From: Apostichopus japonicus
Taxonomy: Eukaryota > Echinodermata > Holothuroidea > Aspidochirotida > Stichopodidae
DNA length: 64,000 nucleotides
Assembly: GCF_037975245.1 (NCBI RefSeq)
Contig: NC_092574.1
Coordinates: 22,819,713 to 22,883,712 of the forward strand
Direction: 5' to 3'
The notes under the pieces are model-generated. The model saw only the letters and a program-made list of their open reading frames with translations. It made no database searches and was not told the origin of the DNA. How positions within the stretch are numbered: position 1 is the stretch's first letter; each line of letters begins with the position of its first letter. Made by a program: the position numbers and the translations under genes. Below are positions 27,001-39,000 of the stretch, one piece after another.

Positions 27001-30000
27001 TTTAAGATTCCTCATTTCCGGGAAGTGGTGGATGGAGGTGACTTAATTATTATTCACCAAGGCATTTGAGTGGTGAGTGATGGAATGAATTTCAATTTTG
27101 ATTCCAATTTACCTACAATTCACCAATCATCCCATCACCACCCCTTCACCCCCATCTGTTCCTTGAATGTGTGTTCATTAATTGGATTGTGTAATTTGTG
27201 ATAATATTCCCACTGCTTGTGGGAGCTTGGCAATGACAAACAGAATTTACAACAGCTTTTTCTCTAATTAATCAACATAAACAGCAATTCCGTCCCTCGC
27301 GTTCCGTCCCTCACGCTGACTTTTTTTGTGAAATTAAAGCGTAACCTAATTTAGCTATGAGATTTTTAAAACACATTTCAGTTAATATCAGAAGAGTAAT
27401 TGATCTTGTTATAAATGGTATGATTGGATATAGATTCCTCCTAAATTTGATAATAATACGTCAAATGTTTGGAGTGCATGCACACCCAGTTTTTATCATT
27501 CCGTCCCTCGCGCCAATTAATGTTCGTTGCTATGGCAACATGTTAAATTTTGAAAATGTTTCAATTGTTTTATTATGTTGTATGTTACTCTCTTTATTTA
27601 ACCTACTACTGGATTTTTCATATTTCACTACTGTTGAGCTGGAATATATGGAAACGTTTATCAAATTCCGTCCCTCGCACTTACAAATATGATTGAGATC
27701 CTTCTTGATATCAATTTGTATGATATCAATGATACAGTAAATCAGGCAGATAAAAGTAAGTTTCCAGCACATTTAAAGCCTAATTGTGATGCGTTCAATC
27801 TCGACGGTTTAAACAATCTTCTATCTATATATACTGTATGTTGTGTAATAAATAATCACACAGCCATGACAGTGCGCATTTTTGCCAAATGTTTAATCTC
27901 ATACCCATACCTTTTTTGTTTATTATTTTATTATTGTCATCTTTAAATGAGGATAATCCTGCTCAGCACAGAAGCACTGAGGTGCTCGAGCATGTGTCCC
28001 GATCAATACTTTGGTTTGATTGTTTCGTTAACAATGAATATGTTTGAATTTTTCATTCACTCCATATCTCTGTGAATGGGCAAAAATTTGGGCAAAAAAG
28101 TACATGATGGTGTTACTGCACAACTGTACCATAAATGATTGTAGAATTAGGAATCAGTTAGTTAGTGTATAAAATGGAATGCTTAAATGAAGCTTTACAT
28201 GTTAGCCATTAAAGTTTTCTGACTGCGAGTGAAAAAGCCTTGGAAATATTACTTAATGAGAATGACGTACATACATGAATACAACCATCAGCAGTGTGTG
28301 TCCAAGTCACTGCATAATAAAACAGATTTCTAATTAAACTATTGAAACCTTGAGTTTAAAATAAAATATAAAAAACATTAGTTTGCTCCTTGGTAATATG
28401 AGGAACACTAACTATGCTTTTCTGAAGAAGACTTAAAACAGAAGACCTTGAAGTTTAGTGCAATGACGCCTTGCCATATGTTCTTTGTTATATAGGAAAG
28501 CCTACCTCAGTTAGCAAGAACCCTCGCAAATTGAAACAGAAGAAATTGCATATTATTACATCATGACCTTGGCAAATATTCTAGAAGTTTATTCAAATGC
28601 TGGTATGTATTTTGGCATGATTAATTGCTTACAAAATTGAAGAAAGTTGTCAGGCAATGTAAATATATCTATATACCTCTGTCAATACAGAATCGGTACT
28701 ACACTTCAGCCACATACGTTTCAAAATATTTGTTCAGTTGGACCATGGAAGTAGTTTGACCCACTCCTCGAGAAGGATATGCTTTTGTACAACACTACAT
28801 ATTTCAGTTACTCGAAACTCCCTGGGTTTGGGTATTTACAAGCCACCATACTTGCCTGTCTCGAATATTGCAACTTCCCATCCACCTACGCCTAATAACT
28901 GCTAATATATTTGGGCGTTGCACCCCCTTGATTCTCCTCCGGGGCATCCCCCATCACCTCCTTCTTCCGGATCTACCCCAACTGTGAAGTTATTAAGCTA
29001 GACATATGGGAAGGTGCAATAGTAGAGTCGAGACAGATAAGAGAGGAGCACAGTTAATTCTGTATGTGCTGTAGTCTTGGATGAACATAATGTACTGATG
29101 AAGTGATCATTTGAAAGGTGATCAATATTGCCCCCCTCTAAAAAAAAAAAAAAAGTAAAAAACGACAAGTTTTCAAAGGTACTTCTTTTAAGGGTTCTGA
29201 TTCTTCAAATTATTCTCAACCACTGAAGACTATTTAAAGAGCTAATACAGGGGAATAATATGCAGTATTTCAGAATAAAGTGCTATGTAGAATGGGCTAA
29301 TTGTTTAATGCACCTTCCATGATTAATGTACCGTTGCAGTTTTTGTGCACAGAGCCAAACAGCTGTGCCTCTTTCAGTATCGTTTCATTCGTATATGAAA
29401 CGACATTTATAGACCTCGAAACTGTTATACAACGTGTGAGCACTACATTCTTCCCTGTGTGGGTAACCGAGCACAACATTTAGTACACAATTCTCAATGG
29501 AAAACTACAGTTTGCAGATGTGTGTACAATTTAGTATATTGTGTTACAAAGTAAAATAGCAGTTCTCTTTGCCTGGCATACTCATCAACCTTTTTAATAG
29601 TTTCAGTGAGAAGTCCATCTTTCAGTGTTTGTTGACAATTTTGTCAAAGTCCTTCTTAAACCACATATTCATTGAAGAGCAAGTAAGGAATGTAACATGA
29701 AAATCCTAAGGACTGCCCCATGTGTCTGTAAACAGAACTATCATTAAATAATAAACAACCTCTATGGAGTGGCTGTAGTAAGCTTTGTCTTCCCAAAAGG
29801 AAATTGTGTTCTTAAGGTCATAACTCTCTCTAAGTAAGAAGTGGTAGGGGGGGGGGGGACCACTATGTTATAAAGCATGTTGACAGAAGATAAGTGTTAA
29901 TAGCCAAACATCACGATTCCATTGCAGCTCAGGATAATCCTTATTAAGGTCACAAAGAGGAACTTCTTGCTCTGATCTCATCTCTCCTGCAGGAAGTTGA

Positions 30001-33000
30001 CTTCTCTGAGAGACCATGTGTGAGTGATCTACAGTATATACAGTATGTGTATATAGGATTAGAAACTGTTGTCTTCCATCCATGCATCAAAGATGAACTC
30101 ATAAGACCCAAATTTGTTGGTTGGTACTTTTTAGTATTAATTTACTACATTACTATTCACAGAAATTGAAAACATTAATCCTTAGTGGGATTGTACATCC
30201 AATATAAATGTGTTTACAAAGTATTCAGACATTATGTTGATCTAAAATGACCTTTGACCTCCATCAATTTCAAAAGTGTTATTGTACTCACCACTTGAGG
30301 AGGATCAAAATAAATAAGTATGAATTTCAACCATGATTGTTCTCTTTGACTGATCATGTTAACTATGATGTTATGCTTTCATCTTGTTGGTCAACCTCAA
30401 AAAGTTCATTTGACATTAGCGGCATAGACTTTGGTTCTTATACTCATTAATGGGTGCATCCAGATGTACTAAGCATAGTATTGTACTAGGAGTCTATAGT
30501 CTGCATTACACTGATGAGACGACATGATTTACTATGGACGATTTAATCATCTTCAATACCACATCCTATCAGCTTGTTTATTAGTAAGTGGGTTATTTGA
30601 GTCAAGATAAATGATATCTAATAACTGAAGTCGCCTGCTCAACTGTTCATGCACTTAGCCCAATTAAAAGCCACGGATGCATCTGACAACTGCTCTAATT
30701 ACCCTTATGTTGCACTTCAAACTGTCATATTGAGAGATGGATGGAGTTTAACAACAGTGAATTTTAAACTTAAATAGGTTGCACCAGAAGATGGTAGTTA
30801 AGTAGAGTTGTGAAGCATGAAAGATGTGGATACCAATTCTAGGAAAATTATGAAAGATGAACTAGTTTAAACTTGAAAAATATTTTATAAAATATGGTTA
30901 TTATTAATTGTCTGTGGTGGAAACATGCTCTGGACTGTTTAGGGAATTACTTTGAAAACAACAAAATGAAGGCAAAAGCCAATGTGCTCAAAGACATTAA
31001 AGTAACCACATTATGAAATAAAGGCAGACTCTTCCGTATAGTTCACCATACCAAGTATGAGCAGATTCTTCCATATAGTTCACCATACCAAGTATGAACT
31101 AAATTGCACCATATGGTTGAAGAGATATTGACATTTTAAGAATGTCACTCATTTTTAATGTCACTCATCAATATGCATCATAACCCCAACACAAGCAATA
31201 TGAATCATCTAGTACTGACCCTGACCAACATATACAGTATACCAAGTATAACATCAATCACATATTTCCTTCTTGAGATACCATGTTTACAAGCTACAGT
31301 AGGGTGTCACATACTGTACACATGAACACCCATGTTTGTATTACCAGGGAGCTGCTACGTTAAAGTAGCAGCTCCCTGGTATTACATTCAGACCGAGGAC
31401 CCCTTTGTATATTCCATTGTTCAAATCCACGTACCCTAAACTTAACAATATTCCATACGATAGAATTCTTCCGATTCTTAAGAAATCACAACCGAGGACC
31501 TGGAATTCTTTTGTTCAAGTCCTCGGTCAGAATACAAAACAAACGCATACACACATACACACACACATATACATGCATATGCCAACTTGCCTGGATAGGT
31601 GCTGATGGGATGCAATGCATCAGAACCAAAAATGGAAGTGTAATAAAAATGAGTCTACTATATTCCCTTGTCTTTTACTTTTGATTTCACATGTAATTAA
31701 CTTATATCACATGAATTCAAGCAAGGAACCAAAATGTACAATAGCTACTGCATGCAGAAGTACTGTATGTATGTATACCTTCCCTTCCTTTTATAGGCCT
31801 TTTGAGAACCAAACACTAGACCTGTTTCGGCTGATACCAGCCGTGCACTTCCTGTTCCACAGCACCATTATTTTCTTGATCTTCTGGAGCAATATTTGCA
31901 CGTAAGACTTTACCAATATAAACAGCATAAGAGATTATCCCACTTCCATCCCTATCAATACTGTTAAACATTATTAGAACTACTGTACTGTTCTGTACTG
32001 TACAATTCTTCACACACAATAATACTGCTTTTGGCAAGACAACCAGGAAACACTTCCTTTCTTTTTCTTTCTAAAAAGCAAGTAAACTATATGCTATATA
32101 TTTTGAAGCTGAGTACATTCAGCTTATAACTTGTGCTTCCAGTACAGGTATGGCATGTTTTCATTTTTAAAGGAGTTCAACTGGTTTAGCTTGCCTCTTA
32201 TATCCTTGTAACGTGTCATGAAAATCATGCTTTAATTGTCTTGTTTGCTCATGAGAAGAAGACGACGCCTCGTTGCGGGATAAATCACTCCTGCTTTAGT
32301 GAAAAAATCCACAAAAGTGAAAACTAAGTTAATTTTCAAGAGCTTTTGTTCTGAACACCCCCCCCCCCCCCCTCTTTTTGATCAAATGCCTAAGCTGATA
32401 TCATACCCCATGTTTATTGTCTGGACCACCTTACTGCACAGTGCTGACAAGTGACTGTTCCTCGTTTTTACCTCTCTTCGGTGCACTCTTTCATACTACA
32501 GAACTATTAACATCAACAGCAGCTTAACACACCGGCACAAAATTAATTATCCGTGATCCGATTGTACGGGACAAAAAAATATCTGTTTGGACAACCAAAA
32601 TCAGCTTTGCAGGTCATTTGGGATACCAAGTGCTAGTTGTTTACATCACATTCAGATTTCCTTCAATGAAACTAAATACCTTCAGAGAGGTATTAGTTGA
32701 ATGATAAATTGTTATTGCCCTCCATAACAATGGATATACTGTAATCATACAAAAGAATTAGTGGTAGGCAGGCCTATATGATCCAATGACTGGGAATTAC
32801 ATTACAGTACTGACCTATAAAGCCCTGTGTTCTCTATTAAACCAATACCTACTGTACATATCTCTACTATAATGAGAAACATATTCAGGGAATAAGTTAG
32901 TGTCCAAATTTTGTGTAGCAGATTTGACCTCAATGAAGTATGGTTCTTGAGTGGAAACTTGGAAAACATCTTGGGACTTGTATAGCAATTTGACTGTTTT

Positions 33001-36000
33001 GCAAGACATTTTGTGATGCGATACTGGATAAATTATTTCCTTATATTTGCCTCACATTTTGGGACAATTTGCTGATAAGACAACCAAAACATAACACCTG
33101 GTTGTCTGGGGGAACAACCAACAAGCATCGAAAGAATTTGCCCTTCACACTCTGACTACACTTAATAATGGTGTTACAGTACACCCTATGGCTAGAAATC
33201 CATCTTGCCATACATAGACATGGTGTCCTCTGATTGAGTAAATCAAGTGATTATTTGCTAATTTTCTGAAACTTTTGGAGAAAGATCATCCAAAATGTCT
33301 TTCCTCACCACCCTCTCTTTCTCTCTCTCCAAAGAATGATTAGAAAGGTACTACTTGGAGAGAGGTTTAATATGCCAAATGAAGTAAATTCCATTAGCTA
33401 ATTGCTTTAACTTAAAAGTTTACAGGACTCAAACAGAATCTGATGTCAGAGCACAAAGTACAAATCTATTTCAGAAATTGACCGCTGCCAATAAAAATTT
33501 CATTAGCTGTGCTACACATTACGAACATGAACAGAGTTACCTAGTCATCTTCATTATAAACAATGTTATACTATATTATGTATAACATGAAGCGTTGGGG
33601 AAGATGGGTGCGTCCTTTTCAGTTATCGAAACTACTAGTGAAGTCTGATCATAAACTCAGTGTTCCACTTTAACAGAGCTACAACGACAAATCAAACTCT
33701 TTCAAAATTTATAGAATCTCCTCTTTCACCAATTCAGATCAAATTAACCAGATGACGGATAATATTCCTCAAAATAAAAAACCAATCTTTCATGAACCCC
33801 ATTTAACATCTGGGTAAAGTGATTTAAAACTTTTTTCCAGACCCATTAAAATGATTCATAATCTAGCGAGCAGGCTATATGTTCCTTTTTCTCTCACCGA
33901 CAACAAAATAGCTTTTAACTACTCACATGTAAATTTAGAAACATCCCTTCTTTCTGCCCCTGCATTGAAATATCTCATTAACAATATGTACTACTGTATG
34001 TTGTTCAATCTGAAGCTAGATGTGAAATTAAAGATGTGGATGTTATATAAAAAGGATTGTCTATTTTAAGACACAAGGGGTACACATTACATCTACTTTG
34101 AGGTGTAATCTATTCGTTGGAAGCCAAAATAATTCAAAATCTAATGGAAGTTCTGTGTTTCGAGGGATCTAGAATTTCTAATCTGAAGAGGCCAATGCAG
34201 TCTGTCAATGGGTTTTCTCTTTCTTAATTTCACTGAGAATAAAGGACAGTAGGTCAAGAAGACTGTTTAAAAAGAAGCTAAGAAACTCACGTTTTGCGAC
34301 AGGCATTCATGGACACTTTACATTAATTTGTAGGAGATCATTGGTTTTGTGCCTAGAGCATCATTTTCTGGGTGGAAACATGCACATTATATATCTGTTT
34401 TACTATTTTTACTACTTTGGGTCTACAAGGTAATGCACAGAAATGGCCAAACAGGCTAAGTACTGAACTGCTTTATACTGTAGTGAAGATGTCTGTCATG
34501 TGTCCAACTGTCCATGTTAAAGTTCTAACTTTACAAGGAATACTCCAGGATGTAAAATTGAAAGATCGAAGGCTTTGCATATATATATATAGTTCGGTAG
34601 ATATTTCGTTTTACTGAAACTTTCACTTTGCAAACAATGAATCTGCATTGTTGTCAAAACAAACTGACAGAATATACACTAAACCTGGATTGATTTTTTA
34701 GAAGCCTTAAATTTAAATGGGATTAAACTTTAAGAAAAGAAAAGAAAGGAAGCTAGTCCTAACATTTTTTTATTCATAATTGATTTATCAATCCATTTTA
34801 TTTTAAATTAAGAGATAAAGAACATTGTGTTCTTTAAAAATGTTTGTGCTTTTTTCTTAAATTTCTAGCCTCGCAATACAGAGCTTTCAACCATGAGTAA
34901 ATATCAATCAAGTGTCAAACTAGTTATGACAATCTTATGATTTTATACGCTTTTCTGATTAGCAACTCAGAGTCAGTGTAAATATAGCCATGAATTAACA
35001 TTGATCACCATAGTTACTTCATATTACCAAATTTCATAGTTTGCACTATAGATGACATCACCCGAGGGAAATTGTCTTGGTCACTCACATTTCCTTAACT
35101 TGATTTTTTTTAATTCTTTCTTATTGATGTTTTATTCTTCATCATGTAAAGCGCATATGAATATATATATTTTATAGTATTTGCGCTATATAAGGAACCA
35201 TGATAATCATTATAATAATAATTAACAGACATTTTTTTAAACTTTCATGTTGCAAAATAACTGGAAAAAGAAGTTAACCTCTTTTAATACTGTATGCCAC
35301 AAGGTGCTTATAAATGCTCTTTGGAGGTAAGTACATACTATTGACTTTAAGACTTACAACAAGATTTGTTCACAAAGGTACTGTAAAACAAGCTACAGTA
35401 TGCTCTCAGAACTAGCAAGTCTACAAGTTACTGTACATTCTCTGAGGTAATTACAAACTATGCTCCCTGATAAATGTTCTACAAGCTTCATTGAATCTAA
35501 GACTAAGCACTGCAAGCTATGCTCTCATGAGGTACAGTACACGCTGGAGGGAGAACTAGGAGGCCACAAGGTAGGGATGTATCTTGCGACTTCCTGGTAG
35601 AGGTACTGTATCATAAGTCACGACCCTTGGAGGTACTTCAAAGACAAGTTTCAAGCTACATTCTCTTATTGCTAAAACTATACATTCACTGTGGTACTAA
35701 AACGTACACTTCTAACTAAATATGGGGATTAAATAAAAGACAATATGACATCATGTTACGCAGTGGAGAAAATTATATCGCACAGCACACAAAAAGTACT
35801 CATTTCTTAAATGAATAGTAAAAACCTGTTAATAGGAGATTCCTTTCAGTGAAGTGATATTCCTAAGAAAAAACTCAACCGGTGACAGAGAGACTAATAA
35901 TTTGAAATAGTGCCTAAAATCTTTAAACATAGACATCATCCTTCTCGACTGTGTGATGGATTACACCAGTTGTACTATTCAAATATAAATCTTCCAATTT

Positions 36001-39000
36001 GTTATAAATTTAACCTGGGCAGAATTTCATTCTGTCATACTGTATATTCTTTTCAGAATAAAGAAAAAATGTGAAACAAAGCAAGGACACACATGTTCAG
36101 TATGAATTACAAATTAATGATATTTTGACACCGAGGTGCTAAAGTAGTACAAGTTCAGATATATATGTAGGCTACATGGCTTGTACAAAATTGTAGTTTT
36201 CACCACATCCATCAATTTCCATGGCTGTCAGGACCAATGGAACAGTAATAGTGATAGTACATGCACATTACAGTATCTCTACACATGAAGAGACATCTTA
36301 CTGTTGCATGGCATTATCCTAACATTGCCTTAAGTCTTCATGTATGTTTAACTATAATTACTACTACTACTTCAGCTAGCTTTCATATTCTTTACTAGCT
36401 TATATTTATTCTATAATCTTTTCTGTTATAATTTCTATAATAATTGTTCTCTATAATACTTGGTTCAAATTGGAAAATTAACTTGCTTATTATGCAGTTT
36501 TTCTTGTAAAGGAATAATTACTGAACAATGTCCCTGTACACAGGACCTAAATATTACAACATGTCAAACTGAATACAGAGCCAATCTTATGATGTTAGTA
36601 CTATGATTAGTAGGAGATCTTGTGATCACAATCATTAGAGCCGGTCCATAGCAACAGAAATAACCTTTCCTAAGCTCACCACTTCAGTCATTTCATACTG
36701 TATGATAAGTGACACTAAGTATTTCACTTTAAAGAAATCAGAACAGAGCAGCCAAACTAGAATAATGTTCAATTGATGTAAAAATTTTGTCGAATGGTTT
36801 TTTTCCTCTGCATTTGGCACAAAGTTGTGTCAGGCTCTGTAAATGATGATTTACAGACATGATAAAATAAATCTTACCCTCTAAGGAAAGAGTTATATGG
36901 GGAAGTGCATTTCTACGTAAAGTAGGGTCACCCTTTGGATTCAGGTGTATGAACAGAAAGAAAGAATTTAACAAAACATCTTACTGCTTTGAAGGAATTG
37001 AATCACCTTCTGCAAGGATACTGGGCATTGTCTTCTTCTATTCTTCTCCTTTAATTCTATTGTATCTTTAGATTCTATGGTGGTTCTGAACTTGGGCAAG
37101 TTGTAGACTTAGTGTGAAGTATGCCACAAATGTGTATGTTTTTGTTGAGTCGGCATGTTATGTTAAGTCTCATCTTGACGAAAAATTATGGACTGTTGAT
37201 TTCCTAAGTTGCACTTAACTCGACAATGGTTTTTTGGCTGAGTTGACAAGTTACGCTAACATTACACCTTGACCAAGATTATCAAATTTATTGAGTTGCT
37301 GTGCTGTTGTGCATGTAACTTAATAATACATCACAAATTATATGATATTTGTATATTTGAGTAATTATGAAATAATGTTGTATCTTGGCAAAAATTATCA
37401 AATTGCCGAGGTTGCTGCATTGGACGTAACTCGTCAAAAATAGGATATTTGTCAAAAATTATCAAATTGATGAGTTGCTTCATTGTACCTAACTTGACCA
37501 CAAGTCTAATATTGCATTTTTTCAACATGCTGTTAGAGTGTTTGTTGCTGTGTGTAAGTCTAAAACTGGCATGTCCTTTAAAAACCACCGTAGATTCTAG
37601 AATGATACTTTTTCTCGTGCAAACAGCCCCTTCTAACATGAAGAGTTAATGTCAAAGTGCTATTTGTACGGTACAATTTCCGTACAAATAGTGAGGAAGC
37701 GGTGATTGCAGACTCGTGTGTCGACTGGCCAGTGTAAAAGTTTAGATAATTGGCTTTGTGACAAAGTGTTAGGTTTATTGGTTGAGTCAGATAAAATTCA
37801 ATAATCTTGCTCTCTTCATCCCTCACATACTGTACACTGAGCAGAGCAGGAGGCAGGTCAACAACCTCTCTGAGTTCAACAAGCTTATCCCTAGGATAAT
37901 GGAGAATTCTACTGTCGGCAGTGCTAAATTCCAGATAAAGCACACTGTGTTATCTCTTCATTTCAGTCTAGATGCAAATGATGTGGGGGTTCCCCTTTCT
38001 GCGGAAGCTTTTTCATTCAATTCAATTACTTTCGAGTCCATCAAACCCTGGTGTGTTTCCATGCTTGCTCCTACGCACTGTAATGTATTAACAGAACTGA
38101 GAAAACATGGTTCTGATAGGTAAGCACTGTTTAATTAATTAATTAATACTAATTCCTTATAATTCATCCTGTTCACCCTCGGTATTTCCTTTCAAAAGTC
38201 ATTAATTTAACCAAGTCCAATGGGATGCTTAAAATTTAGTAATGACTTTTAAACCACAATCCCATATTTTCTTTCATTTGAAAAAGCTACTTAGATTATT
38301 ATTAGTGCACATTTAGCAAAACTAACCTGCCTAAGTCATGCCTGTTAATTTACTTTGCATGTAAACAAAAGCAAAAAAAGGCAGATTTACAACTTTCATA
38401 TGTAGTTCAACAGTCATTGTATGCTGGCCTATTGGCAAACTTCTAGTTTCTGTGTCTTTTGTTAGTTTTCATTTAAGAAACACTTTATACTCCACTTTAA
38501 GTATTGAATACATAACTTACCTCACACACAGATATAAAACTGCCAGAACTAGGTAATAAAGCTGTCATTGAGATTCAACTCAATTTTATGTACAGAATGT
38601 AGGCAATTTGACCATATACTATGCAGAGTTTACAAAATAAACACATGCACTGCATATGAAAAAAAAGCAGTCTCCAATATATATATATATATTACTTATT
38701 TGCCTCAAAATGTAAATATACAGTTCATGTTAGACTTACTTGCTATATCCACTTCATTTAGCTCATCTTTCTCCCCAGTGTATAGTATCACTGCCGAGGC
38801 ATTAGCAGCCTGGGCCCTTTTCACTTTCTCAGTTTCTTTGCATCGGCCACCAGTTCTCTTTAAAAATGCAACCCAGCTCTCCTTTTTCAACACTTTTGGA
38901 AAGTCCGAACAGCCCTGGTTTGGATGCAGCCTAAGGACGCCTTTGGCATTGCCTGCGTTATCCTCGTTGGATCTTGTCTGCTTCTTGTCCAGGGTTATAT

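Larger units (their letters stand above)
17984..38739 (-). other. RNF149-like intron 1, about 20.7 kb
   Basis: The intron splits the PA domain between codons 155 and 156. It holds several transposon relics and satellites listed separately: a SINE at 18.34 kb, paired dispersed repeats at 19.75 and 32.57 kb, a transposon-like element at 25.0-27.7 kb, a foldback at 31.34 kb, and degenerate satellites at 35.3 and 37.1 kb. The stretches 22,160-24,980 and 27,700-31,020 showed me nothing beyond short homopolymers. Further cassette exons cannot be excluded. Confidence 0.8.

Noticed and set aside
29297-29483. 60-codon frames open on both strands
   Set aside because: No homology recognised and both strands equally open; probably chance.
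37578-38123. Overlapping open frames on both strands (121 and 113 codons)
   Set aside because: Neither translation shows a family motif; overlapping opposite frames suggest locally stop-poor sequence. A transposon relic is possible but unsupported.
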